A stretch of DNA of 64,000 nt from Acanthococcus lagerstroemiae. Taxonomy: Eukaryota > Arthropoda > Insecta > Hemiptera > Eriococcidae. The notes beneath the pieces are model-generated. The model did no database searches, had not been told where the DNA came from, and saw only the letters and a list, made by a program, of their open reading frames with translations. The stretch lies in assembly GCA_031841125.1 (NCBI GenBank), contig CM063112.1, forward strand, positions 22,780,603 to 22,844,602, written 5' to 3'. Every line of letters begins with the position of its first letter. Positions within the stretch are counted from its first letter, which is position 1. A program made the position numbers and the translations under genes. Positions 35,741 through 46,813 of this stretch are shown here, piece by piece.

Positions 35741-36448
35741 ACAGACAGTCAATCGGCTATTAAGGTACTATTGTCACACCAAACTACATCCCTGGTGGCG
35801 GCGGAGTGTGTTAACAATAAACTATATACCCTTGCTCAGGAGAACCGGGTCACTATACTATGGACACCGGGACACTGCGGCATAAAAGGGAACATGATCA
35901 CTGGCAAGCTAGCGAAGGAGGGCATAAAAAAGAAACTGGCAACACCCAGGCCTTGTCTTCCTGTAGCATACAGCGTCATAAAATCCAAAGTAAAGGCTTG
36001 GATAAGCAAGCAGACGGAAATGCACTGGCGGTTGGCCAGTGGCATGAACGTCAGCAAAACACTGATAGGGAATACCCCCAGTAAGTATGCCAAGTTCCTA
36101 TTAGGGCTTGACAGGAAACATGCAAGGCTCATGGTCGGACTACTATCCGGTCATGGGGCCATAAAACACGTGTGGTATAAAATAGGAGTGGTAAAAAGCG
36201 GCTCCAGTAGGTACTGTGGAGAAGAGGAAGAAACCTTGATCCATATCATATGTCAATGCCCAGCAATAGCCGGGACAAGACGCGAAGCATTGGGGCTAGA
36301 GTATCCAGCACCCAGTGAAGTCAAAGGGATAGAGCTCAGTAAATTCCTCACTTTGGCTATAAAAGTGAGGGCGGAATAATGTAATGGACTCGGAAGTCTG
36401 AGCACTCGGCGCATACGGCGCCACCTCACACACAAATGAATGAATGAA
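35741..36448 (+). pseudogene. 5'-truncated Jockey/I-type LINE: RNase H domain and 3' tail
   Basis: An open frame runs from TDSQSAIK at 35741 (RNase H acidic D-S-Q motif) through VTILWTPGHCGIKGN (the W-x-P-G-H-x-G-I-x-G-N box) to a C-terminal YCGEEEETLIHIICQCPAIA zinc-knuckle-like block and stops at 36379. A short 3' UTR ends in AATGAATGAATGAA repeats. The 213-codon frame is intact but lacks all RT and endonuclease parts. It lies inside LINE B. Confidence 0.85.
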
Positions 36449-36971
36449 ATGGGGTATCCGTAGTAGAATAGCGCAAGCCAAATTAGCACTTTATCGAAAA
36501 AGTAATCTTTCCAAATCAAAAATAAATCTGGAAATCGAAAAATTGTTCTTGAAAACTCATGTTTCGAGTGTAGCCTTGTATGGCTGTGAAGCGTGGACCA
36601 TAGGAAACTCAGAGAGGAGAAGGATTGAAGCTTTTGAGATGTGGTGCTATAGGCGGATACTTAGCATCAAATGGACGGATAAGGTAAGAAATGAGGAAGT
36701 ACTTAACAGAGTAGGAGATAAAATGAATATTTGGAATTGTCTGAAGAGAAGGAGAGATAAACTAATAGGGCATAATTTGAGGCGCCCAAGCATAATATCA
36801 CTGATACTAAAAGGAAGAGTGAAGGAAAGGAATTGGGTGGGTCGACAATGATTTCAGTATGTTCAACAGATAATCAAAGATGTCAAATATGTTATTACGA
36901 AATGAAAGAACTTGCACAAGATAGGGAGAAATGGAGAGCTGCATCAAACCGGTCGTAAGACTGATAACCTT

Positions 36972-37248
36972 ATCATCATCATGCTATAAGGAAGCTGAAG
37001 TGGGACTGGAATGGACACGTGAGGCGAGAATGGATAATGAAAAAGGGGAAACAAAGAACCAGATGGAGGAATGGATTAGATAGAATGTTCCAGCACAGTC
37101 AATATCACAGGATTGCGCAAAACAGGGGGAGATGGGAGCGTCTGAGAGATGCCTTTGCCCAACAGAGGGCTACTTAACCAATTCTATATTATGTATAAGT
37201 AGGAATAAAAGCCGTTTTGATTTTGATTTGATTTGACTTATGGCATAC
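36972..37248 (+). pseudogene. LINE 3' end fragment D
   Basis: Reads KLKWDWNGHVRRE, then RTRWRNGLDRMFQHSQY, RIAQNRGRWERLRDAFAQQ and a stop. It has a 3' UTR and a TTTTGATTTTGATTTGATTTG tail typical of RTE/L2-like LINEs. Only the last ~60 codons are present. Confidence 0.75.
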
Positions 37249-37842
37249 ATTATTAAATGCGGGAAGGATTAAACTTCATTCAAGGGAAAAGATTCAAAAA
37301 AGAATAAGAATTGCGTAGTTGAGAACAAAGAAACCGAAGAGTTGAATAATATAGACAGCTCTCCCCTACATTACTTGGGTGTTCATATTCCTTTCATGCT
37401 GTTCATTTCTTTTCTTTGATGCACATCTTTTTTTTAATGCATTTGAGGCACATTTACTATGATAAATACTTATTCTGATGGGCTGAAAAATGCCACCCTT
37501 TCGAAAATGCAAGCCTTAGGCTTTGAAGCCAGATGATCTTGACATTCTGAATCAAACCAGAAAAAAACAACCCTGAACTCGACATGAATATAATTCGGAG
37601 ATTGTAGCAAATGGGAGTACACTAATAAAAAAGTAACTTCATGCAGACCTGTTGAATTTCCTCTTCTGTTTGATTGTCTTCATGATCCCAGCAATGTATT
37701 CAGACTATATATACTGTAAATCACGCAAAGACGATCAATTCCCAGACACGAAGGTCGCCAATCTTTAATCATACCCTTTAAGTTATATGTGTTAAACAAT
37801 CGAAGAACCCGTATTAATAAACTTTTCACCGTGATTGTGCAG
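37249..37842. other. Sequence upstream of the first visible exon
   Basis: No promoter element could be recognised with confidence. AT-rich, with an acceptor-like CTTTTCACCGTGATTGTGCAG at its end. Confidence 0.4.
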
Positions 37843-37966
37843 ATTTCATTCAGCATGAAATGGTTCCAAAAACAAAGTACCTCGGACACGCCACGGCTGT
37901 TGAGTCTGTCTTCCCTGAAGTACGAACTCGAGTCGGAAGATGCAGCTACACCGAGAAGATCCTTAG
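37843..37966 (+). CDS. Upstream coding exon of a multi-PDZ scaffold gene
   Basis: This short exon reads MKWFQKQSTSDTP and onward, about 37 codons from the ATG at 37855, and ends at TTAG|GTAAGT, a near-consensus donor. It ends one base into a codon (phase 1), exactly what the exon at 47473 needs to form a GAT (Asp) codon. A possible acceptor (TGATTGTGCAG) lies at 37842, and the 12 bases between it and the ATG are open in frame. The exon may therefore be internal, or the first coding exon preceded by an untranslated exon. The ATG has A at -3. The peptide is Ser/Thr/Leu-rich with no recognised domain. The link to the downstream exons is inferred from phase, strand and the strong donor. The downstream intron is 9,506 bp. 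Confidence 0.6.
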
Positions 37967-39014
37967 GTAAGTACCAATTAAAGTCGCCTCACTTTTTTTT
38001 TTCTTTTTTTTTCTCTCTCTCTACCGGAGTAACTCGAATCTTCGTGTGTGCCAAATGTCAGTACCAGTAAATGGTATAATTTCCTCTGTTAGTTAATGTA
38101 CCATCCTTAACCTTTTCTTTTTACCAGACATAAAGTAGACAGTCTCGATATAGCAAATGCTATGTACTCGTACTTTTCGACTGAAGTGCTTGTAACCTTC
38201 ATACGTCGCCCTAAGTACTGGAAGTCGCATCAGCTTTATTCGGGGTGGCGAAGGATCGTTGATTCTTCGTATGTGCACAATAGCAATTCAAGAATTCGAG
38301 ACGCAATAGAAAAATATTTCATATAATTATCATTTGATTGCGATTTGAAAACTAGTATAATAAAAACCGACCAGAGAAAACTCGTGATCAGAATTATTAA
38401 TTGATAATCGATCAATATTAACCCATTCAGCGAGAACAAAGATTACGCTCCATTAATATTTTGCGATAATTCGAAAAGCCTTGAGATTGTATTGAGTGTT
38501 GATCGAGGATCGTAATTATTACAAAATGACGTCGCCGTCGCGTCAAGTCGAATCTATATTCGAATATGTTGAGCGAAGATCGTTTTTTTTTTCGTTTTTT
38601 TTTTTTTTCTTTTTACATTCGACTCGGTTCAGTGACTCGGTTAATATATCGTATTTATTGTGCGACAGAAGCGAGCGAGCGACACTATGCAAATCTTTAT
38701 TTTTTGGTTATTTGATGGAAAGTGGGACACAGATTGACGAATTGTTGAGACGTGATTTCCAATCATTATTTTCAGGCCTGTGGACAGAGTATCCTGAAGA
38801 GAGGGAGAGAGAGTTCAGTTTGTATAGCCGACCTTGTTCTCGGTTTTGAGTATTTTTTGGTATTATGTTGTCAGTTATTATGCTGATCCCAATGCAAGCC
38901 AGTGGCGCGAAGGAGCCAATGGAGGCATTGCCACCTCCCCAAGGCAATGGTTTGTCTCTCGAGCAAAAAGGCCAGAACCTCTTCTAGAGGAGCGTGAAAT
39001 TTGCAATTTTGTCC
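37967..39014. other. Intron 1, first kilobase
   Basis: Pyrimidine runs near 37992 and 38585. A partial hAT-like end (CAGTGGCGCGAAGGAG) lies near 38901 without a recognisable partner. No exon seen. Confidence 0.4.
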
Positions 39015-39120
39015 CGCCATTTTAGTAGCAGAAGCTAAGAGTAAACATCACTTATCACAACGTAAATCATTATCACAACATGTTACGTGTTTACTCTCGG
39101 CTTCTGCTACTAAAATGGCG
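39015..39120. mobile_element. Short foldback MITE
   Basis: Arms CGCCATTTTAGTAGCAGAAG and CTTCTGCTACTAAAATGGCG pair exactly, continuing through AGAGTAAACA / TGTTTACTCT. Loop about 40 bp. Confidence 0.85.
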
Positions 39121-39214
39121 GTCGAGAGTACTCATGTACCGGAGGTGAAGTGCAACAAGTTGCGTGCATGCCGAGAAGTGGTCATGCTGGAGCCTGCCCT
39201 ATGCCGGTTACATT

Positions 39215-39400
39215 TTATACATAGTCTCTTTTGCAATGCCCCCTTCTACCTGGTAAGTAGGTGATTTACCATGACGATATGTAGATATGTTTGCGTACTC
39301 TTACTTTTGAAGGGGCTGAGTTATCAAATTTTGAAAAGTTTCCTACCTTGAAACATTTTTTTCTTCCCACAACTTTATTATTCGTATCTCCAACGTAACA
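39215..39400 (+). repeat. Dispersed repeat, copy 1
   Basis: Matches 39975-40150: AGTCTCTTTTGCAATG, GATATGT.GATATGTTTGC, TACTCTTACTTTTGAAGG. Confidence 0.75.
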
Positions 39401-39974
39401 CTAATATTTTAAATAAAATTGTTTGAAAGTCATGTTAGGGCAAAAAGGAGCGGGCATAAGGAACCAAACATTCGCTTGTTATCGCACGAGTTGTGAGCCA
39501 ATCAATTTCTGTATGAAAAACGAAAACAGTCGTTGGGGGAAAATACTTATCTCTGTTTGGTTTGTAACAGCTCCGAGGTGAAAAATGAAATTTGGTTTCA
39601 GTGCAACCAACCTGTGTCTGAAATGGACGCACGAGGAGTGCTGTGGATTTTATGGAATATGCTTCTACTATGTGACTTCTGCGAGAGTCAATAAACTTCC
39701 TCTTTAATTCGCTCATTTTGAGTACTCTTTTTTGCAACAAAGCGCTACAATCATTGTTGCATCTGAAAAACAAGATGTTACCCTTTAAAAAATACTTATC
39801 AAATGCGAAGTATGTATCAGAAAACAGTACACATCCATAATACTACATCGCATTTTCTTCACACCATACTATATTCGGTGATAATGGGGCGTATGACGAT
39901 GCACGCGTGCCAAATTGGCCCCGTGATACCATACCGCCCCCCCCCCGGAGATCTTATACTGACATACTCGTCTG

Positions 39975-40150
39975 CAATATACAGGGTGTCTCTTTTGCAA
40001 TGACTCCTCTTCCACGTAGTACAGAGGAAACTTACCCCGACAGTATGTCGATATGTTTGCATACTCTTACTTTTGAAGGAGCAGAGTTGTCAATTTTTAA
40101 AAAGTTTTCTATCTTTGAATTTTTTCTTCTTCTCACAATAGATAGAAAAA
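39975..40150 (+). repeat. Dispersed repeat, copy 2 (with ACAGGGTGT start)
   Basis: As copy 1, but with an ATACAGGGTGTCTCTTTTGC start like the termini of the element at 56260. A TGGTGGAGC-family fragment lies just before it (about 39884-39930). Confidence 0.75.
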
Positions 40151-40464
40151 TGGTACCACCAGGTAATAGTAAAGGGCAATTGTGATAACCACTAGGGGGA
40201 AAAAAAGTCGGAATCGGTTCAACAGGGTGTTCACAAAATCAATTTTAATACAAATTATATGTATCAGAAAATTTTCACATTTTTTCAATTTCAAGTGAAA
40301 CTTGCCCTCTTAGGCTACTGCATTTTATTCACAATAGATCGTACTTTAAATTTCCCATGAAAAAGGTCATTAGCAATTTTCTCGTATTTGGAGTAGACGA
40401 ACTGCTCAAAATGGAGTTCAAGATGTCCCCGTTAAGAATTATTGCATTTTAACACAGATGCGCA

Positions 40465-41180
40465 GGCCTTATTTATTTTATTTATTTATTATGCCTTCAG
40501 TACAAATAGGGCTTTTGCCATCATTATATGCCACTGTAAAGAACAAAAATCAGCTAAAATGCAAGGACGGCCGATGCGAGAAGTACCTATTGCCCTTTTG
40601 GGCGAAAGCAGACTTCAGTCTATTCCACTCAGATCTGCGCTGGGCTATCTGCTGGAACTGTTTGTGCTCAAGTAAATTGAAAAAGTGGTCGCTCCATCTT
40701 ATTTTTGGTTTACCTTCACTGCGATGCATTTGTCTCAGATACCAGAATGTCGTTTTATATCCCCAATTTTCCTCTTTGCCCTTTGCCACGTGACCTGTCA
40801 AGCCCCACTTCCGGTATAAACTTTCTTAGATAACATTAGTATTTTGTTTTATTTTCAAAAGTACTTCTTCCATTTTATTTTGGGTAATTTGTGAATTATT
40901 TTTGTCTATATTTGTAAGTGCCCACGTCTGAGATCCGTAATTCAAAGTTGGAATGATACATGTGTTAAACACTTTTATTTTCAGTTTTGTGGGGAAGTTA
41001 TTTTTCAATGTTCTTCGTAATGCCCAGAATTTATTCCATCCTATTCTTATTCTTCTTTTTACTTCTTTCTCGTATCTGTTGTCAAAAGAAATTAATTGCC
41101 CCAGATAGATCACTTCCTGGACTCGTCGAACTTTTTGGTTATCAATCGTAATGTCTCGTAGTTCCTTTGCTAAAATATTT
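40465..41180 (-). pseudogene. LINE reverse transcriptase C-terminal half, minus strand
   Basis: On the minus strand, MIYLGQLISFDNRYEKEVKR starts near 41113, followed by NTCIIPTLNYGSQTWALTN (the conserved L-Y-G-x-x-T-W block). After frameshifts come a MTGHVAKGKEENWGYKT block and KPKIRWSDHF, IAQRRSEWNRLKSAFAQKGN. A TTATTTATTTTATTTATTTA stretch near 40471-40492 is the 3' tail. It lies in intron 1, antisense to the PDZ gene. Confidence 0.8.
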
Positions 41181-41767
41181 GTGCACAGACCTTATGAAGA
41201 TAATAATCATCCTCTTAAGCTACTTCACCACTTCGCAGAGTTATATATCGTTTATGAGGCTTATTCACCTCTCTCCTTTCATCTATTTACCCAATATTTG
41301 AAATTGAGGCCCATGCAATGATGGAGGGGGTCTAGTATATTGTAAAGTTTAATATGAGTGTCCAATAATTGGTTCCAAAGGTCGTTAAATTCGGTTTGCT
41401 AACATTATGGCCATATTCCCCGAACTGTGGCGCATACCAATGGGGAGGAGGTACAAGATGCCAGCTGTGGTAACCACACAGAAAAAAACTAAAGATCATG
41501 GAAAGTGGTTGAACATGATTTTCATAAAATAAATTTCACGTGGTACAAAATTACTGATACATATTTTTTCATTGCCCCTAAAACTTGTTTTTTTCAAGAT
41601 GCTAACCTTTAATTAGCAATAAATTCTTCTTGCACCTTCTCCCCCACCCCAATATCTCACTTGATTTACGGATCAAAAAAATTTCAATCAAAGAACCTAT
41701 TTGTACGTTAAAAAATTTTACAAAGTAATTGTTTTTGAGGAATATTCTAAACATATTCAAAATATGT
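41181..41767. other. No feature recognised
   Basis: Intron 1 sequence, AT-rich, with no exon, terminal repeat or domain-bearing frame. Confidence 0.45.
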
Positions 41768-41979
41768 TACAAAAATTGTTCAAACCGGTCTCCTTTACGT
41801 TCTAAACATATTTTGGCTCGTCGAATTACTGAAATAGTGGACGCGTCCAGCGCATCTTTATTTTTTCTTACCTGTTTTATTATTTCTGGCATTCGCGTCA
41901 ATAATTCGCTCCTGGTCTGAGATCTTCCGCTACGGTAGGGGAGGGACGGGTATTGGAAACCACCCGTGTTTGAGCTCAA
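41767..41979 (-). pseudogene. Possible Tc1/mariner-type transposase C-terminus
   Basis: A 70-codon minus-strand frame ends RRAKICLERKGDRFEQFL and a stop. An R-x(3)-C-x(4)-G-x-x-F-E pattern before the stop is common at the end of mariner-like transposases. The catalytic residues are not present and no terminal repeats were found. Confidence 0.3.
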
Positions 41980-42464
41980 ATTTAGAAAAAACTATTTGTG
42001 AAAATCACCTGGAAATTACTTTAATTTAAAGAATGAAACCTTCTGTTCTCAACAATGAGCTTTGAAAACATTTTAAAGAACTCCCCCCCCCCCCCCCAAA
42101 AAAAAAAAAAAAATCTTATCTCAAAGTAAAAATCAAGATTTAATGCTGGAAAGATTCTACTTATTACGTAAAAAATAATTTTAAGAAGTTACGCACAATA
42201 ACTATGTTTCGAGTAGGAGGTGACACTTCGGATGAATAATTATATTTCATTACAGTCGTAGTAACTTTGCTTGTTATAATTTAAATAATTTTTCCTTTCA
42301 TTTATATATTTTATGTATTTTCCGTCATAATTATCAATTTTCTTGTAAAGTCTAAAGTCTTCTTTCATACAAAATGAAAGTATTTTCCTTCTGAGCAGCG
42401 CCTCGTGACATATAACCATTCCATACCCTGTGCAGTGAGGGAGTTTGAAAAGATTGCAAACAGG

Positions 42465-42712
42465 GACGTACCGAAGAGTTTTTTTTTTTGGGGGGGGGGC
42501 AAGAATTGTGAAAGTCCCAACTGACTCAACTCAAAATTCCCAAATATCAAAACAAAACAGAACAAAAAAAACGTTTGACTTGTTGGATTTTTCCAACTGG
42601 CTCAACTCAATTCCCAGGTATCAGAGCAAAGAAAGAAAAAAAAAAAAAAAGTCCGCCTAACTGAAATGGTAAATTTTCTCAACTGCTGAGTGAAGAATAA
42701 TGGGAGTGGTTG
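42465..42712 (+). mobile_element. hAT-type MITE, left part
   Basis: Begins CAGGGACGTACCGAAGAG and carries the CCCAACTGACTCAACTC and TTGTTGGATTTTTCCAACTG words of the 24640 element. The right end is displaced or lost at the SINE. A GGTAGGTCCCTA near 42948 may be its far end. Confidence 0.7.
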
Positions 42713-42940
42713 CTTTTTCTTTTTCCAATTTGCTCTCAACCCGAGCCCTGGAATCCACCCTTTCGAGCATTACTTCAGAGACATCGGGGAGGCTGTCAGG
42801 GCTATCTCAGCCCTCTTCCCTTCTGGTCGAAAAACCGGCCCAGGTCGAAATCTGGCGAGTTACTACGGGCTTGAACCCGGATCCTCCGGATTCCGAGACT
42901 AACGCGCTATCCAATCGGCCAACCAGACGGTTGCCCCCAC
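42713..42940 (-). mobile_element. tRNA-derived SINE, minus strand
   Basis: Reverse complement shows GTCTGGTTGGCCGATTGGAT (A-box region), GGGTTCAAGCCC (B box) and the same body as the SINE at 31244. Nearly full length, apparently inserted in a hAT MITE. Confidence 0.8.
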
Positions 42941-43385
42941 GGCTCGATTGGTAGGTCCCTACAAGTACGAAATCTTGTGATTTAGAAACGAAGGACGAAT
43001 TTTCAACGATTTCGCATACGACAAGGATTGACAGACTCCCGATATTGAATGCTTATAGTATTTATTTTCGGTTTCTACCAGTGATAGATCATTAAGGAGG
43101 GTCTGAACACCCAAAATACGTCAAAATTTGAAAATTGATTTTCTAGTCATAAGGTATGTTTCTTCCAAGCCGGTTACGTATTTTGAAAGTTTTCCGAATA
43201 TTCCGTATTCTTGAAAAAAAGGTGACAGGGGTACACTAAACATGTTTCCAATAAATTGCTGTGTATAGATAATTAAGACAGTTAGCGAGATGAAACTTTG
43301 TATAGCCCCTTAGAATGAGTTAATCTACCACTTCCGTTACTTACTTGCTCGAATAGTTGCATACCCAGGCCATACGAATTGTAGT
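42941..43385. other. No feature recognised
   Basis: Intron 1 sequence without identifiable repeat or coding signal. Confidence 0.4.
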
Positions 43386-44165
43386 CCGAGTACTTGTCAG
43401 TTTGCAAGAGGAATATGATTGGATGGAGAACTGCATCAAGGAGGTGGTAGCACAAATTAGGGAAAGAAAAGCCCAGGCCTTCAACAAATGACAAAATCAA
43501 TGAGGAAACCAAAAAACTCATAAATAAACGAACGGAGATCAAAAGCAAGGATAGGTTAGACCAGTGGGACCAGTTAGAACTATGTGAATTGAGGAAACTG
43601 ATTAGGAAGGGGATAAGGAAAGATGTACGAACGTACGATCAGGATGCAATGAGGGAAATAATCGAGGAGACTGGCTCTATCAGAAAAGTAGGTAAAGCAC
43701 TTGCTCAAGGGCAACATCTATTCCCAGACGTAAAAACGAAGAAATCTAAAGAAAAACTTGTTGAAAGGGAGGAAATAGTAAGAGAAGCAACGGAATTTTA
43801 TAAGGAGCTATATACGGGAAAAAGGTAGGTGGAGAGAACTAGGCTAGGAAGGGGTATGGATGAGAAAGGGACAGAAGAACTAAGAGAAGAGAGGGAAGAA
43901 AACAAGGAAGAAATTACGCCTGAAATTACGAACGAAGAAGTTCGGAGGATATTAGTAACGTTGAAGAAAGAGAGAGCGACTGGACCAGGGGGGAGAACGA
44001 ACTAATAAAAAATTTAACGGATGTACTTACACCTTACGTGACTAAATTATTTAACAAATTTGTGCAAACAGGATTCACTTCTGAACAATGGCATCAATCA
44101 GAAATAATTTTGCTGCATAAAAAAGGAGCCAGGAGCGACCTGAATAATTATAAACATATTAGCCT
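43386..44165 (+). pseudogene. LINE fragment: endonuclease-RT linker and start of RT
   Basis: Reads KINEETKKLINKRTEIK, LRKLIRKGIRKDVRTYDQ, IEETGSIRKVGKALAQGQ, then (with stops and one frameshift) an ATGPGG block, PYVTKLFNKFVQTGF and IILLHKKGARSDLNNYK. This order matches the region leading into RT of R1/RTE-type LINEs. Truncated at 44165 by other repeats. Confidence 0.75.
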
Positions 44166-44455
44166 ATCCCAGCCCCCTAGTCACGGGGGGAAAACTGGGG
44201 CAGAGCCCCCCTAAAGGTATCTTGAGCCCTTAAAAAAAATCATCATTACGCGGAATGAGAAAGAAAGAAGAGATAGAGAAAATTAATATCACGGGAACAT
44301 TTTAAAATTTAGAACAAAAACTTCGTTAACTGATTTGGGACTCGTGGATTTGGAATGGGATTTCGAAAAAACATGTTATCTTAAATTCAGTTTCAGATGC
44401 CTTGGTGGGTAATTCTCTCCCATAGCCCTGACCTCTTGGCTACACCACTGCCCGG
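44166..44455. mobile_element. Probable truncated hAT-type MITEs
   Basis: The right edge GGCTACACCACTG is the reverse of the common hAT end CAGTGGTGTAGCC. The left edge CAGCCCCCTAGTCACG is different, so two fragments may be joined. Confidence 0.4.
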
Positions 44456-44485
44456 TAGAAATTACGTGTATCCTCAATCCTCCCC

Positions 44486-44878
44486 TGGTGCGGCCACGGG
44501 TGCTTCGGCACGTACCTATATCGGATGTCGATAGCGCCGAGCCCCGTGTGCGCGCACTGTGATCGAGGGGCGGAGGACACACCTTGGCACACCCTGTTCG
44601 AGTGTGAGGCCTGGGAGCAGGAGAGGCGCGGGATGGCCACAACAGCGATCGATCCCAGCGGCGATGATGAAGAGGAGGACGACGACGTCGGCGTGATCAG
44701 CCGTCTCGCGCCGGACACCCTGGTTCCGGAAATGATGAAGAACGGAAACAGCTGGAACCGGGTGTCGGCCTTTGTCTCGGCCATCATGAAGAAGAAGATG
44801 GAGACGGAGTGGTCGAGACAGAGGGCCGGCGATTCATCAAGCTCGGCCCACACCATATGTTTGGTCTGAAACTTTTGT
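44486..44878 (+). pseudogene. R1-like LINE ORF2 C-terminus
   Basis: An intact frame reads WCGHGCFGTYLYRMS, then CAHCDRGAEDTPWHTLFEC (a C-x2-C-x8-H-x4-C zinc knuckle) and WEQERRGM. An acidic stretch and a KKKMETEWSRQRAG tail follow, with a stop near 44867-44869. It is the last ~125 codons only. Homologous to 30360-30863. It abuts the Helitron copy at 44870 in antisense orientation. Confidence 0.75.
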
Positions 44879-46813
44879 TCCTGAGTTGAGGTTTGCTTTG
44901 TGCTTCTTTTGCTCCCCCTCTTATCAGCGGTTCTCAATTTTCCACCATGAGCCCCCTTCCATCCTTTCTTCATCACGAGCCTCTTCCTCCTCCACCACGA
45001 CCCCCTCGTTGATCATGGTTGCTCTTCGCCTCCACGGTCACACCTCAACGGTCACAGCCCTCCTCAGCCACAAACTCCTTCCCCACAATGGCCATAGTCC
45101 TCCACCTAGTCTCCTCGATCACCCTCTTCCATCCCGAGTGCCCTCCATTAGGACCACGTCCTTCGCCCACCCCACACCACTATGGCCTTCATTTCTGTTC
45201 ACGTACCACCCCCGCACCCCCACCAAGACCTCTTAACTCATCAGTACGACCTCCCCAATGGCGGCCTTAGTCCCTCTCTACTGCGGCTCCATCACCCTAT
45301 GGCCTCCTCGCTCAACCACCACGAGGATTCCCTGGTCCTCCAACCAGGAGCTTCCCCCACCATGACCATCCCTCCTCCACGAGAACCCTTCCCTTAAAGA
45401 CCACCTGCCCAGGACCAGAACCTTCCGCACCATGACCTTCATTCGCCTTCCCAGCCGCTTCTCTCACCAAGGACATCCTCCTCCACCAGGACCTCTTACA
45501 CACCATTACCCCCACACCACCCAGAGCCTTTATCCCCCTCCTGAGGCCACGCCACCCATGGATCTTCTTTCCATTCTGGAGGTCCCTCCACCATGAACCA
45601 CCTCCTAGGGGTAGGCTACACATGGAGTAATAAGCAATTATTGGGGCAGGGTAGGCGATCCGCAGTCTCTACTCCCTCCCAATGGCGGCCTTAGTCCCTC
45701 TCCACAGCCTTCCCTTCCGCGGCTCTATCACCCTACGGCCTCTTCGCTCAACTACCTCGAAGATCCCCTGGTCCTCCAACCAGAAGCTTCCATCACCATG
45801 ACCACCCCTCCCACTCAAGAACCTTTCCCCTCAAGACCCCCTCTCCGGGACCAGAACTTTCCGCACCATGGCCTTCATTCGCCTTCCCGCCCGCCTCTCT
45901 CACCAAGAACTTCCTCCGCCACCAGGACCCCTTCCTTACTATTACCCCCTCCCCACTCTGGGCCTTTACCTCCCTTTACAGCCCCTGCCACCACCGTGGT
46001 TTTCCTCCCCTTTAGGAGCTCTCTCCTCTACCATGAGTACCTCTTACACTCCCAGGTCTTTATCTACCAAAATTTTACTGCCCCTCTTTGATCCTCGCCC
46101 ACCACTACCTCCTCCTTCCTCAATGACCACCCTCTCTTACCAATGATTTCCTCCGCCACAAGGACCTCTCACCCACCACTACCCCCTGGGCTTCATCTTC
46201 CTTCAGAGCCCCTGTCCTCACTATGGCCCTCCAACCCCCTTGAAGATCCCTGACCATCCACCCAGGAGCTCTCATAACCTTGACCACCATGACCATCCCT
46301 ACCCCCGAGAGCCCTTCCCCCTCAAGACCCCACCCCCGCCACTAGCCCATCCTGCACCACGGCCATTTCTCTCCGAGGTCCCCTCTCTCACCAAGGACTT
46401 TCTCCTCCACCAGGTCCTCTTACTCCCGCCCCACCCAGGGCCTTTATCTCCGTCCACAGCCCACGCCCCCACGGGGCTCTCCCCTTTCAGGAGCTCCCTT
46501 CTCAACCATGAACCACCTCCTGAGGGTAGGCTACCCATGGAAAATTGAACAATTAAGGGGCAGGGTAGGTACCCTGCTGCGACTTGTGATCTTGAAGATT
46601 ATGGGTAATTCTGTCATCTTATGTCTTTTTATGTCTTATTATGTCGCTTATGTCTTAAAACTTGGAGATCTTCTATGTTAGAACAGATTATGTCCTTGAA
46701 AGTAGCTGATCTGCCCCTGCGATTTTTCCAATTTTTAGGTAGGCAACACGCAGTGAGTTTTTTCCAGGAGAGGGGAGAGGGGGAGGAGTTTTGGTTTTTA
46801 ATATATAGAGAGA
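44870..46813 (-). mobile_element. Non-autonomous Helitron, minus-strand copy, 3' end missing
   Basis: On the minus strand the 5' end A|TCTCTCTATATAT starts at 46813. GGTTGCC-type sequence, GACATAA tandem words, CCTACCCTCAGGAGG and a GA-rich, TGG-rich low-complexity interior follow. The end before R1-like sequence (TTTCAGACCA) matches 52440-52452. The CTAG hairpin terminus is absent. Pro-rich frames on the plus strand (for example 46240-46548) are low-complexity artefacts. Confidence 0.75.

Larger units (their letters stand above)
34571..36965 (+). pseudogene. LINE reverse transcriptase B, interrupted by a MITE and another LINE
   Basis: RT landmarks in order: KGKAPGVDEIPAELLQN near 34610, DQFRFRKGRGTREAVLAL near 34890, VDIEKAFDNVKWDKMFDTL near 34995, then a MITE at 35186-35390, TEWAIKEINEKFE near 35400, ADDIVLLAE near 35480 (catalytic DD) and SEFCYLRSKI near 35670. 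After a second insertion (about 35741-36448) come SSVALYGCEAWTIGNSERRR, IEAFEMWCYRRILSIKWTD and the KLIGHNLRR tail near 36770. Frameshifts split it and the RQG box is lost, so it is inactive. A relative of arthropod RTE/L2-type LINEs is likely. Confidence 0.8.

Noticed and set aside
45019..46548. Several Pro/His-rich open frames
   Set aside because: They translate the low-complexity CCT/CCA-rich interior of the Helitron; mirror frames appear in the inverted copy at 50632-52423.
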